64,000 nt of DNA from Hypomesus transpacificus (Eukaryota; Chordata; Actinopteri; Osmeriformes; Osmeridae), in assembly GCF_021917145.1 (NCBI RefSeq), contig NW_025813784.1:1-64000 (forward strand), written 5' to 3'. Numbering within the stretch: the stretch's first letter is position 1; every line of letters begins with the position of its first letter. The position numbers and the translations under genes were made by a program. The notes beneath the pieces were generated by a model. The model was not told where the DNA came from, did not search any database, and saw only the letters and a list, made by a program, of their open reading frames with translations. Positions 1 to 15,199 of this stretch are shown here, piece after piece.

Positions 1-340
1 GAAGATAGCCAGGTACATCCAGGAGCAGAATGAGAAGATCTACGCCCCCCGTGGTCTCCTCATCACTGACCCCATCGAGAGGGGCATGAGGGTCGTATCC
101 TTACACACCTCCACGTGTCACAGCTCACCTGTGTGTGTGTGTGTGTGTGTCTCATCACGACTGTGTGTGTATCTCACCTCACCTGTGTGTGTGTGTCTCA
201 CCCGTGTGTGTGTGTCTCACCTCACCTGTGTGTGCTCCCTAACCCGGCGTGGTCAGATTGAGATCTCCATCTACGAGGACCGAGGCTCCAGCGGCAGCAG
301 CTCAGGCGGCAGCTCCACGTCCGGCAGCAGCGCTCGATGA
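1..340 (+). CDS. golga7b: GOLGA7B, last two coding exons (partial at 5' end)
   Basis: Two exons are visible: 1-94 (frame from base 2, donor GT at 95) and 257-340 (after CAG at 254-256, stop TGA 338-340). They join as ...[16 protein letters not shown]... through ...[11 protein letters not shown] and then [10 protein letters not shown], followed by a Ser/Gly-rich tail. This is the C-terminus of the golgin A7 family, palmitoylated Golgi/vesicle proteins; the GOLGA7 paralogue is the partner of the DHHC9 palmitoyltransferase. The Ser-rich tail and the neighbour CRTAC1 point to GOLGA7B rather than GOLGA7. The intron (95-256) is only 162 bases and is mostly TG repeat. The upstream exons lie outside the window. 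The 3'UTR runs from 341 to about 1440. Confidence 0.9.
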   Translation, partial: KIARYIQEQNEKIYAPRGLLITDPIERGMRVVSLHTSTCHSSPVCVCVCVSSRLCVYLTSPVCVCLTRVCVSHLTCVCSLTRRGQIEISIYEDRGSSGSSSGGSSTSGSSAR

Positions 341-837
341 CCGGGCTGTCTCCTCCACCTTCGCCCTGGAGCTTTCCTCCATCTCCACCCCCATCCTGGA
401 ACTCCCAGTGGGGCACATAACTCCATCCCCCTCCACCCTGCTCCACCACTGACTGCTGCCCTACCGAACCCTGACTGGTCCCAGGCCCGCCACTGGACCC
501 CGCAGGGTTGACCTTTAGCAGGAACCGACCAAACATGACCACACATAGATCTCCACTCCCATGGCCGCCTGGCACTGTAGCTGTTCACTGCTGAATGTAG
601 CTCATCAGGCCCAATGCTTGTTGTTGTAGCACATCTATGATTTCCCCTTTTCTTTCTTTCTTCCTTCCTTTCTTCCGTTCCTTCTCTCTCTTGCTCTCCA
701 AACAACCTGTTGTTTACATTCTCCTCCAGTTCCGTACCCCTCCCAGACCAACTCCTCTTCCTGTGAGCCTCGATCCAAACTATTATGCAAAAACCCAGCG
801 ACACACAGACTGACGGGAAGGGGAGCGTGAAGAAGGA

Positions 838-903
838 AGCTGTCACAGGTGTCTGAGCCTCGTGCACGTCAGCTGTCACAGGTGTCTGAGCCTCGTGCAC
901 GTC
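838..903. repeat. exact tandem duplication of a 33-base unit
   Basis: Positions 838-870 and 871-903 are the same 33 bases, and a partial third copy follows. It lies in the golga7b 3'UTR. Confidence 0.9.
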
Positions 904-1020
904 AGCTGTCTGTCAGCCTCTCTGATTCAGAACCTCTCTGAGATGTAGCCTGTTCCACCGTCTTCCTGTTCCTGTCTGAAACGTTCTGGTCACGCCCTCT
1001 CTTCCTGTGTTCAACAAACA

Positions 1021-1215
1021 CGAAGAGAACCTCTGTAGAAGATGAAGATAACCTGTGTAGAATCTGGAGGGAACCTCAGTAGAACATCGCGAGAACCTTT
1101 TTAGATCCCTAGAAAGAACCTCTTTAGAACCTAAAAAGGAACTTGATAGAACCCGAAGAAAACCTCTGTAGAACATGAAAAGAACTTCTATAGAACCCGA
1201 AGAGAAGTTCTAAAG
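1021..1215. repeat. degenerate minisatellite in golga7b 3'UTR
   Basis: Variants of AGAACCTCTGTAGAA(C) recur about every 20-24 bases. No coding function is visible. Confidence 0.75.
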
Positions 1216-1417
1216 AACCGTTTTTAACTGCCAAGCCGTCTGTCGGTCTTTTCCACCCTATGTGAAGTCTCTCCTGTAGCTGACCACAGACACCTGTGCT
1301 TACCGAGAGAAGAGGGTTTTTTCATATTGCTCCATGTTATTTATTACTGTGGACTGGAGGTGTGTGTGTGTGTGTGGGTGGGGTGTGTGTGTGTGTTTGT
1401 GTCTGTAGAGAACATCA

Positions 1418-1423
1418 AATAAA
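1418..1423 (+). terminator. golga7b: AATAAA poly(A) signal of golga7b
   Basis: AATAAA in an otherwise unremarkable 3'UTR about 1.08 kb after the stop. Cleavage is expected near 1440. Confidence 0.6.
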
Positions 1424-1471
1424 CACAGCTTCCATCACCTCAGCTGATGTTGTGTGTCATGATTCATGTAG

Positions 1472-1477
1472 TTTATT
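1472..1477 (-). terminator. crtac1: candidate AATAAA poly(A) signal of crtac1
   Basis: TTTATT on the plus strand reads AATAAA on the minus strand, about 560 bases after the predicted crtac1 stop. It is 49 bases beyond the golga7b signal, so the two convergent genes would end almost back to back. Confidence 0.45.
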
Positions 1478-2034
1478 TAGAGAAGTGTTTAACCCAACAA
1501 CAACAAAAGTAAACATTCAGTACCAAAACCTAAGGGGAAAACTCAAAATAAAGGCAATAAAAGACACGATAAAGTACTCGCACAGTAGAAATAAAAACTG
1601 CTTGGTTACTGTCTAATAAAAACCAAACAAACACTTTGTTACTGTATGTCAATTAGGATTCCTGGCGAATGCGCTGCGTGTCTGTAGTGTGTTTTTGTAT
1701 TAATATGGTGTGAGGTGCAGTTACCAGCGTGACACTAAAACAGCTCATGGCTCCTTTTGACTCAATTATATATCAGAGCCCACACTTCTTTACTTTAACT
1801 TGAGTAAAAAAAAGTGTAGTCAGCACAACTTTTACCAAAGTCTTTTTAAACATGAGTATCTGTACTTTTACTTGAGTGAAGGATGTTTGTACTTTTGCCA
1901 TCTCTGAAGCCAACTATAAATAAGCGATGTGATGTTAGTTCAGCTAACTTGCTAGCCTGTCTTTTCCATAGCTAGGCCCTGGGGGTATAGAGTAGTCCAC
2001 CAAAATAACTCGTCCTGGATAAGTCAACTTGTAC

Positions 2035-5000
2035 TCAGACACCTGGGAGAGGAGGGAGAGAGAAAAAATAAATTTATAAAACTGGTTGTTCCCATCCTTG
2101 ATTGTGATTGGCTATGGAGTTTATTAGTAAACTATTTTGTTTCTAATTATTTTTATTTATGAAACCATTTCAAATATTTGTAGTAACAGTTTAAGAAAAG
2201 TAATAAGCCCCGCGAGTCCGTGTTTTGCGCAGATTTTAGAACAGGTAAGGGGGTTTTCGGCACTCCGCTTCGCGTCGTGCCTAACAACTCCCCTTACTTG
2301 TTCTAAAATCTGCGTAAACCACGGACTCTTGGGGCTTATTGCTTAAATATACGACGTAAACTTATCAGTACTTTATATTGATAATACTGTGTATCAATAG
2401 GGTGGTCCAGTACCTGCACAGTGGCCGTTCTTGACTGTGAATCCATCTCCACACTGAAGACACACGAGAGGCCAAGTCAACACACAGCTGCCATTTTGAA
2501 CAACTGAACAATAGTGATGGTTTAATCAAGTAACTATAGTAACGTTCTCATGTCGTTTTTAGCTGTGACAGCTCGCTCTGCCCGTCAGCAGAAATTGCGT
2601 GCATGTGCTTGTTCCATAGCTATTGTTAAGATGTTCTGGGGTCAAAGTTCATGATGTTGGTCCTCAGAGTGTACCTTTGTGTCATTGGCCAGCACTGTTT
2701 CCTCCCCTTCCTTAGGATAGGTGACCTCGACCAATGAGTTCATCTCTCCAGGCTGCAGGGCACGGGTCATGGAACTGCCGTCTGGCCAGTAGACTTCCAC
2801 CACGCTGACCTCATCCTGACCTGTGAGCCAATGGGAGCGGAGGATATAAATGAGAAATCAAGAACCGCTGTCCAGCCCCAAACAGGAAGTAGGAAGTAGA
2901 CAGGAAGTTACCCAGTCCGAAGTGAGCAACTGGCTCCATCTCACAGAGGTATCCGGAGCCGCCATCGATGATGCGTGTGAGGGCTCCACTCTGATTGGTG
3001 AAAACTGTAACCTTGGCACCGCGTGCGAAGGCCCCATGTTGGGTACGAGGGATCACACGGAGCCAGTGATTGGTCGAACCCTGGGAAGGGGAAGCAGGGT
3101 TAAAGTGAAGTAGACTGACCAGAGAAGGCACAGAGGGAGATTCCCTCCCCTCCCCTCATCTCCTCACCTGTGAGGTCTTGAACACAGAGATGGGCTGAGC
3201 TGAAGACTCCCCATGAGACACCAGCAAGTCCAGCAGGCCGTCTCCATCAAAGTCTGTTACCGTGGCACCTGTCAATCAAACAAGCTGCCTGTTTAGGTCA
3301 CGGTATTTCTGTCACCATGGTGACTTCTGTCCATTACACCTGTCCATTACGTAACAGTGTCCTGTGGCATCACATGGAAGGTTTCAACACTTTAACAGGG
3401 GTACTGTAGGATCTATAGGACAGACAGGTGATGTAGACAGACAGACAAGTGATGTAGACAGACAGACAGGTGAGGCAGACAGACAGACAGGTGATGTAGA
3501 CAGACAGACAGGTGATGCAGACAGACAGACAGACAGACGATGTAGACAGACAGACAGGTGATGTAAACAGACAGACGGACAGGTGATGTAGACAGACAGA
3601 CAGGTGATGTAGACAGACGGACAGGTGATGTAGACAGACAGACAGGTGATGCAGACAGACATACAGACATGTGATGCAGACAGACAGACAGGTGAGCTCA
3701 CCTGTGCCTCTTCCCTGGGGTTCAGCAGCCTCCCCCACATCCAGCTCCTGGATCAGAGGATCAGCATCTGCTCTCCTGGACACCCTGGAGAGGAATACAC
3801 ACGTTAGACCCTCCCCCACACACACACAGACTTTAGACCCCACACCCACACACACACACACCTGAAGAGGCGGTTGGGAGAATCTCCTCTATATGCGATG
3901 TTGTTGAAGAAGACTTCCAGCTCCTTGTCGTTGTCAAAGTCAGCAGCGATCACAGTGCGGACTGGAGACGGGGAAGCGAACGCACTGGAAGCAATGTTCT
4001 AAACACACACACACACACGGAGGTTGCAATGTCAACAATATTCTAGTCCACTATATTTTTCTACAATTTACTTCCTGTCCATCTCTCCCTATCTATCTTT
4101 CCCCCACCCCCCCACCCCTCCACCCCCCCCATCCCTCCATCTGTCACCCTGAACTTCTGGTTGCCGTCCTGCAGGTAGAGGCGGTGTGGTCCGTTCCAGT
4201 TGCCGTAGACGATGTCGGTCTTCCCGTCTCCGTTAAAGTCGGCCAGCGCTACGCCACGACCATGCTGGAAACTGTCCTCCACCCCTGCAGGGGGCGACAC
4301 ACCGTGTTTACTATACACACACACAGACACACACAGACACACACACAGACACACACACAGTCAGACAGAAACACACACCGGCCTGTTGGGCCACGTTGGA
4401 GAAGGTTCCATCTCCGATGTTCCGGAACAGGAAGTTGGGTCCGTTCTCGTTGTCGCAGAACACGTCCAACCTCGTCTGGCTCACGATTGGTCCAACCACC
4501 ACGCCTCGCCCACCTGGCATCGGAAGACCGAATTAAGTTGTAAACATGAACACACACGCGCATATCTCCTGTCCCCTCTCCCCTCCTCACCCATCCTCTT
4601 CCCTCCCCTCCTCTTCTCTCTTCTCCTTTCCCCTCCCCCCCTCTCCCCTCCTCACCCCTCCCCTCCTATCCTCTTCTCTACTCGTTCCCTCTGTCTGTAG
4701 TCTGTGGTTGACCTCTGACCTGTGAGCTTGTTGACCCCGGCGGCAGGGGCTACGTCAGACAGGGCGACAATGCCCTTGCCCGGGTCGCTGGCGTCCACGT
4801 CCATCTCTATCAGGGCGTGAGCGCCCACACTGCCCCTGGCATAGTTAGCTACGTAGACTGCATAGTGCCCTGTGCCCTGCAGGGCGAGGAGGGAGAGAGG
4901 GGGGGGGGGGGAGGAGGAAGGGGACAGAAGGAAGGAGATAGAGAATGTGGGGACGACAGGGAGGTAAGTTTAAGTTGTACGTTTTTTTTGTTTGTTTTTA

Positions 5001-5277
5001 TTTGTTTAAGTTTTAGGAAGTCGCTTTGGTTAAAAGCGTCTGCTAAATGCATCAATGCATCAATGTAAATTAAGAATGACTTCACGGAAAGAGGGATCGG
5101 AGCGAGAGAGACAGAGAGAGGGAGAGAGACAGAGAGACAGAGAGAGGGAGAGAGAGAGTGAGACAGAAAGAGAGAGAGAGAGACAGAGAGAGAGAGAGAG
5201 GGAGAGAGACGGAGAGAGGGAGAGAGAGAGTAAGACAGAGAGAGAGTGAGACAGAGAGAGAGAGTGAGACAGAAAGA

Positions 5278-5347
<70 letters not shown>

Positions 5348-5522
5348 GGGAGAGAGACGGAGAGAGGGAAAGAGACAGAGAGAGAGAGGGAGAGAGACAG
5401 AGAGAGAGACAGAGATACAGAGAGAGAGAAAGAGAGAGAGAGAGAGCAAGAGAGAGGGAGAAAGGGAGAGAGAGGGAGAGAGACAGAGAGAGAAAGAGAG
5501 AGGGAGAGAGACAGAGAGAGAA

Positions 5523-5582
<60 letters not shown>

Positions 5583-6338
5583 CTGACCTTCCTGTCTACA
5601 CAAGCCACTGAGCGCCCTGCCAGCCGACTGGCCACAGCTCGGTTGATGTCATCACTCAGCAGGTCCTCGAAGCGTCCGTTCCGGAACTTGAACAGTTTGT
5701 CAGAGTAGGTGGCCTGGCCTTCCGGTCACAGGTCAAAGGTTAACGTCTACATATAAAAACATGAAACAAATACGGTGTTGTTGTTGTTTACCAGAGTAGG
5801 CGTTGTTGGTGTTGAGGAAGTAGATCTCCTCTCTCCCATCCCCGTCCACGTCGCACGCCGTCACCCCCGATGGCGTTGCCCCCGGTGTCCCGCAGCGCGT
5901 AGAACGGCGAGGTGCGGTCGTCCACGGCGATGTTCACCAGCCGGTTGAGCTCGCGGTCGTACTTCAGGACCAGGTTAGGGCCGTTGTAGCTGGAGCAGGT
6001 GGGATGAGAGGACTCTTATAGCAGGGGTACGAACACATAACATAAGCAACAACATCTATTCCTACTTCCTTCTCTCCCCCTCTCCCCCTCTCCCCCTCTC
6101 CCTCCCTCCCTCTCTCTCCCTCTCCCTTCCTCCTCTCTCACCCTGCCACCACCACCTCAAGGTCTCCGTCTCCATCCACGTCAGTTACGGCCATCCCATA
6201 ATTCAGCTGCGTGGGGTTGTGCTGGTTGTCAGGGGGCAGGACCGTGCCCGTCACCGATTGGAACATGGGCTCGGAACCCTGGGCCAAGCCCCGCCCATTT
6301 AGGGCCAGGAGGAGGAGCCAGGAGAAGGAACCTAACAT
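2035..6338 (-). CDS. crtac1: CRTAC1, cartilage acidic protein 1 (one frameshift)
   Basis: Minus-strand gene. Coding exons: 6338-6142, 5989-5792, 5718-5588, 4876-4720, 4513-4379, 4284-4148, 3998-3862, 3784-3702, 3268-3168, 3080-2912, 2820-2675, 2453-2414 and a tentative last one, 2042-2035. All junctions are GT-AG and phases agree except in the second exon. The protein starts MLGSFSWLLLLAL, a signal peptide. It has FG-GAP/VCBS calcium-binding repeats with DVDGDGD, DFNGDGKTD, DFDNDKE and DFDGDG motifs, then an ASPIC/UnbV domain with RIIDGGSGYLCEMEP, then a short piece starting CGDGFTVKNGHC. CRTAC1 is a secreted extracellular-matrix glycoprotein. The second exon has five G where orthologues need four, which shifts the frame. 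The last exon encodes only Gly-Val-stop and omits the usual EGF repeat, so a short isoform is possible; that end is uncertain. Confidence 0.88.
2202..2340. mobile_element. palindromic MITE-like element in last crtac1 intron
   Basis: Arms at about 2202-2251 and 2290-2340 are inverted copies with few mismatches. Both begin AATAAGCCCC when read inward, and the loop is about 38 bases. The sequence can fold into a long hairpin. The family is not identified. Confidence 0.7.
3418..3690. repeat. GACA-type minisatellite in crtac1 intron
   Basis: About 21-base units of CAGACAGACAGGTGATGTAGA with variants. The array fills most of the intron between exons 3784-3702 and 3268-3168. Long frames across it are repeat artefacts. 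Confidence 0.9.
5013..5068 (+). mobile_element. truncated SINE 3' tail
   Basis: Contains AAAAGCGTCTGCTAAATG, the conserved tail of the tRNA-derived SINE that is present more fully at 34.1, 35.9, 50.4 and 55.8 kb. The head is missing. Confidence 0.6.
5098..5578. repeat. (GA)n-rich array, about 480 bases
   Basis: Nearly pure GAGAGACAGA repeats in a crtac1 intron. All six frames are open over long stretches for compositional reasons only. Confidence 0.95.
5864..5868 (-). other. crtac1: homopolymer frameshift in crtac1 exon
   Basis: CCCCC on the plus strand gives five G inside the codons for Ile-Gly-Val-Thr-Ala-Cys-Asp. The exon 5989-5792 is 198 bases, but flanking phases (2 in, 1 out) need 197. 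One base is therefore extra. It may be an assembly homopolymer error or a real mutation. Confidence 0.8.
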
Positions 6339-6348
6339 CCTTCGCGGC

Positions 6349-7471
6349 CTGCAGAACAAACAGAGGATAGATGGAGGAACTCTACTGATAGACTCCTTTT
6401 GTTTTCTTTATAAACTTCGAAGTAAAAAAATTAAACATTTACATTTCAAAGTCTGCACATTAAGTCTATGCAGCCAAAATAAAACATTGGTTTTCAATGG
6501 AGCAATGAAAACATCATTTTCAGTTATCAATCAGTTGGCTGAAATCCAACATCAGCACTCTGCGGTACTTTAAAATGATTCAACGTTACGTAGCCTATAA
6601 CATGCACGAACTGCACACAATCTTTATTTTGAGGCAACAGGGATGATGGTGCAGGATCGAAAGGCAATAATGTGTTGTGGTAGCGTACATTCTAAATTCC
6701 CGTCTTCATCCATGCAACATACCTGTACGCAGTGTCCGGAAAACAGCTTCTGCAATGAAATGTCACTGCTGTGATGAAGACGCGCTCTGTGTTGTATCCG
6801 GCTGCATTTATATCGTATTTACCTTACACAACTTCTATATTTTGCTTTACGCAAGGTCTTGTGTAAGCAATTCTCCAATCACCGGAGAGCTAACTGAATA
6901 TTTAGGAACTCAACCAATGACCAACAATGTGTGCATATCCTTGTTTTGCGGATGTTCCCATGTAGGCTACTTGCACTACAATACCCAGAACCTCCTGTTA
7001 CACATTGCGTCACAGCGACTGCGACGAAAATACGATAGAACTAAACATCCGTTCCGCTGCAGTTCGCCGACAACTGAAACGAGGTACTAAATAGCCTGAA
7101 AAAAACGTGAAATCAACATTTAATAAACCAATTGTAAGTAATTTCATTTACTGTAGTACAATTGTAGTACAATACGCTCTATGCATGTGTAAATGTATTG
7201 AGACGAGGCTGCAAACAATTTAGATGCAGCAAGCGAGCTAGCTGGTAACGTCAGCTAACAGCTTTGCAACCGCAGCAGTCATTGTGAGAAGATCTGTTTG
7301 GCAAAAAGGAGATTTCAAAACACATGTTTTAACTTGATGCTAACCAGCTACTTGGTTAAACGTCCATGCACATTGCTGAAAGTTATTTTGACTCGATTTT
7401 ATACACTGTACAAAACTCACAGTTCTCCCCTCCCTGCCTCTTCTCTCCTCCAGTAGGAGTCACGCAGTAAG
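6349..7471. promoter_or_regulatory. divergent crtac1 / r3hcc1l promoter region
   Basis: This stretch separates the crtac1 first coding exon (acceptor CTGCAG just upstream of its ATG at 6348) from the r3hcc1l ATG. It has CCAAT motifs near 6876 and 6914. A plausible r3hcc1l 5'UTR exon ends with GAG/GTAC near 7081, and an acceptor CCTCCAG lies near 7453. No protein-coding exon is recognised. A bidirectional promoter is inferred from gene layout only. Confidence 0.4.
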
Positions 7472-11072
<3,601 letters not shown>

Positions 11073-11082
11073 AGATCTCATC

Positions 11083-11315
11083 CTCCTCCCCTCACCCCTC
11101 CTCCTCTCACCCCTCCTCCTCTCACCCCTCCTCCTGCACCAGGGGCTAGAGCCTCCCTCTTACCCTCACCCCTTCAGAGGGTCCCCCTCCACCCCCTCAC
11201 CCCTTCAGAGGGTCACCCTCCACCCCCTCACCCCTTCAGAGGGTCACCCTCAACCCCTCACCCCTTCTGAGGGTCACCCTCACCCCTTCAGAGGGTCACC
11301 CTCCACCCCCTCACC
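11083..11315 (+). repeat. r3hcc1l: two short minisatellites in r3hcc1l 3'UTR
   Basis: Three copies of a CTCCTCCTCTCACCC unit are followed by about five copies of a roughly 34-base unit containing CCCCTTCAGAGGGTCACC. Each of the latter carries an internal inverted CCCTT...AGGG and could form small hairpins in the mRNA. Confidence 0.8.
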
Positions 11316-12127
11316 CCGGCAAGACACCGCGTCAGCAGCGCCGGTGTCACTTCTACACAGGGTTCTTAGTGGGGAAGGGACCGTGCATTAGCCCGGACAG
11401 AGGTGTGTGTCCAAAGAGTGTGTGTGTGTGTCTCTCCATGTGACTCTTTATCTCAGTTTGACAGCCCCGGGCCACTAGACTAGTGTTGGACATGGTGGGG
11501 AAACAGGCTGGTCCACAACCTTGACATTTTTATTTGAGCACATTGGAATGTTAATAACATTGACATTCTCTCTTTCTTACCTGGCCTGTAACCAAGCAGG
11601 GTTAATTATGATGTCATGATGATTAATTAAAAAAGTAATCTTATGCAGCTGGCCGTGTCTGTTTCTGCAGAGTGTCGTTCTAATTGGCCCAGATTTGCCT
11701 CAGCCAAACCTTTTACCATAATACTCTGAATAATCTGATTTAACGATCCCCTGAAAACCCCCACTTCCTGGTTTCCATGCCTCTGTCGTCATAGCTGAAG
11801 CAGGGTTCTATGAACAGAGTAATGGTGCTAAACCTGCTGTCTCTAACCTGCAGCTGAAATGTGCTTTCCCTTCTAGTAGGAGTTTTACGGCAGTTCCCCC
11901 TGGTTTATGGCAGTTCCCCTGGTTTTGCCCACTTCAATTTTTGTCCTTAGTTGTCTGGATGAAGGATCCAACTATGGGCTTACACCACACACCAAATAAG
12001 GAACCCTAAACAAGCTGTTAAGTTAATATTAGTCACCTTCTTTTTCTAGTTTTTTTGTAACATTCATTGTAATTGTGTTTTAATAACAATCTCTGGATTT
12101 CTGTTATCCTTTTATGTTTTATTACCT

Positions 12128-12133
12128 AATAAA
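12128..12133 (+). terminator. r3hcc1l: AATAAA poly(A) signal of r3hcc1l
   Basis: AATAAA 1.06 kb after the stop. No coding exon intervenes. Confidence 0.6.
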
Positions 12134-12139
12134 GTTTTT

Positions 12140-13020
12140 AAATTCCCTCAGCTCAAATGGCTTCCTCTGTGGTGTGTGTTTGTAAATACAGAAATGTAAG
12201 AATGGAGATGACTCTGCTTCTAAAGCGCTTCTCAAAACGCTGGACCATAGAGGTGTTCCTTGGCAGTTGAACATCCCTTGACACAGAGGTAAACAAAAAA
12301 GTCTGTATTTATGGAACACTTCCTTAACGTTCCGCTTCTAGAATCCTCTCTTCACGGAACACGGAACTCTGCCGGGGTTCCGGTGTGTCACAGCAGGAGT
12401 GTTGAGACAGGCAGGCTGACTCAGAAGCCGACCGGGGTCTGTCTGACGTGTGTCTGCCTCTGGACATGCTGAACATCCTGACTCAGTGCACACCCCATGT
12501 GGGAAACCTCCCGTTCCATGTAGTCATGACTCTTTCATCCAAAGCTCCTGGAATGACAAACTACAAGGTACTGGCTCGACAAGGGGCAAACCTGTTGCAC
12601 TTTGATCCATGTCTTTCACGTGTTTCCTGTGTAAAACATCCCACAGATAGAACGCATACAACAGTTTGTTTTTATTAAACAATTTATATTATTATAAATA
12701 CATTATATAATCGTTTTTAGTTCTCTACAAGTCTGTAAGAACTATCCTTTTCCTGTTGATCGTCTACTGAACCACATGCTGTGTTTGTGTCGCTCTTGAT
12801 GAAAGCGTCTGCTAAATCCAGAAATAGTATACTATAAATATATTATTTGTATACTTCTATACCAGCCCAGTCTAGGCCCCTCCCACAGCCCCCACCCACA
12901 GGCCCCGCCCACAGGCTCACCCAAAGGCCCCGCCCACAGCTCCTATCGTCGTGTGTGTCCTGCTCTGCCCATAACAATCACTGTAGTGATCATTTATGAG
13001 GTGGTTATGTGTGCTACACA
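12140..13020. other. intergenic, no gene seen
   Basis: Unique-looking DNA with a SINE-tail fragment (AAAGCGTCTGCTAAAT near 12804) and a short GC-rich tandem of GGCCCCGCCCACAG near 12870-12945. No exon supported. Confidence 0.5.
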
Positions 13021-13023
13021 TCA

Positions 13024-14112
13024 TGCCACACACACACACACAGACGGGCACACACACACACAGACGGGTACACACACACACAGACGGGTACACACACACA
13101 CAGACGGGTACACACACACACAGACGGGCACACACACACAGACGGGTACACACACACAGACGGGCACACACACACACAGACGGGTACACACACACAGACG
13201 GGTACACACACACAGACGGGTACACACACACAGACGGGCACACACACACACAGACGGGCACACACACACACAGACGGGTACACACACACAGACGGGTACA
13301 CACACACAGACGGGTACACACACACACAGACGGGCACACACACACACAGACGGGCACACACACACAGACGGGCACACACACACAGACGGGCACACACACA
13401 CACAGACGGGCACACACACACACAGACGGGCACACACACACACATACGGGCACACACACACAGGCGGGCACACACACACATACGGGCACACACACACAGG
13501 CGGGCACACACACACACAGACGGGCACACACACACACAGACGGGCACACACACACACAGACGGGCACACACACACAGACGGGCACACACACACACAGACG
13601 GGCACACACACACAGACGGGCACACACACACACAGACGGGCACACACACACAGACGGGCACACACACACAGACGGGCACACACACACAGACGGGCACACA
13701 CACACACAGACGGGTACACACACACAGACGGGCACACACACACACAGACGGGCACACACACACACAGACGGGCACACACACACACAGACGGGTACACACA
13801 CACAGACGGGCACACACACACACAGACGGGCACACACACACAGACGGGCACACACACACAGACGGGCACACACACACACAGACGGGCACACACACACACA
13901 GACGGGCACACACACACACAGACGGGCACACACACACACAGACGGGCACACACACACACAGACGGGTACACACACACATACGGGCACACACACACATACG
14001 GGCACACACACACAGGCGGGTACACACACACACAGACGGGTACACACACACAGACGGGCACACACACACATACGGGCACACACACACAGGCGGGCACACA
14101 CACACACCAACA
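13024..14112. repeat. 1.1 kb CA/CAGACGGG minisatellite
   Basis: About 55-60 units of (CA)5-6-GACGGG(C/T)A, 18 or 20 bases long, with interspersed TACGGG and GGCGGG variants. Variant units cluster (for example at 13443-13503 and 13978-14090), which suggests block duplication. The 380-515-codon frames in it are artefacts. Confidence 0.97.
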
Positions 14113-14397
14113 CACAGAAACACAGGCGGCCCTGCCAGACGAGGTGGTGTTTGACGTATCTGGTGCTGCTTGGCTTTGGGTGGAGGCTGGCACACACACA
14201 CAAACAGTCGTTTCCTTGGCAACGCCTCTGTAACCGTGGTGACAGGCCCGGTGACGGGCTGTACTCGGGAAGGGCTGGTAGTGAGATGCCAGGGTTCAGA
14301 AGGGGAGAAGGGAGGGAAAGATGTTCAAGGTCCTTCAAGCTGAAGAGATTTCGATTACTGAAGACTCTGTTCTCTGCTCTGGTCCTTTCTGTTCATC

Positions 14398-14452
14398 ACA
14401 CACTCATTCACACACTCATTCACACACTCATTCACACACTCATTCACACACT

Positions 14453-14512
<60 letters not shown>

Positions 14513-15062
14513 CTCTGGTCATGTGTGCTCTCCTGCTGGTTAATTGAGGGCTTATTTAAAACCTTCGCTGGACATCCTGCCTGCTATTACTGCTAAACAT
14601 AGACCGTGACTAAAACAACCACTCACACAAACACACCATATGTACTGGCACACACACACACACACACAGCACACACACAGCACACACACCACACACACAC
14701 CACACACACACTCTCACACACACACACACCACACACACACACACACACAGCACACACACCACACACATCCTATTCTGAATCCCACACCAGAGGGAAAATA
14801 ACCTAAAATAAGTAGCATGTTATGTGTCTGGCATGTGATGGTTGTCCGGATTCACTCACTAAAAGTGGTGAGAGGAGATATGCTGGTGTGTGTGTGTGTG
14901 TGTATTTGCCTGTGTATGCCTGTGTGTGTGTGTTGTTTGCCTGTGTGTGTGTTTGCCTGTGTGTGTGTGTGTGTGTGCCTGTGTGTGTGTGTGCCTGTGT
15001 GTGTGTGCCTGTGTGTGTGTGTGCCTGTGTGCCTGTGTGTGTGTGCCTGTGTGTGTGTGTGT
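14398..15062. repeat. CA and TG arrays, intergenic
   Basis: CATTCACACACT units (14398-14460), a (CA)n run to 14510, CA arrays at 14650-14768 and TG arrays with GCCTGTGTG at 14888-15062. No gene. Confidence 0.9.
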
Positions 15063-15199
15063 TAGAAGCTGCCAGAGCAGGGTAGCCCTGGCTCCGCATG
15101 CATGGATGGAGATCCTGCTCCTACATACACTACACCATTCCACATTACAACAAGGCTTTATTTACATGTCAAAACAACCGCATATGTAATAACCTTGTA

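Noticed and set aside
5055-5635. Ser/Leu-rich or Glu/Arg-rich proteins of 110-190 codons
   Set aside because: They translate the GA repeat in a crtac1 intron.
12996-14543. Open frames of 380-515 codons on both strands
   Set aside because: They are translations of the CA/CAGACGGG minisatellite. Unit lengths that avoid stops keep all frames open. No splice or domain evidence.
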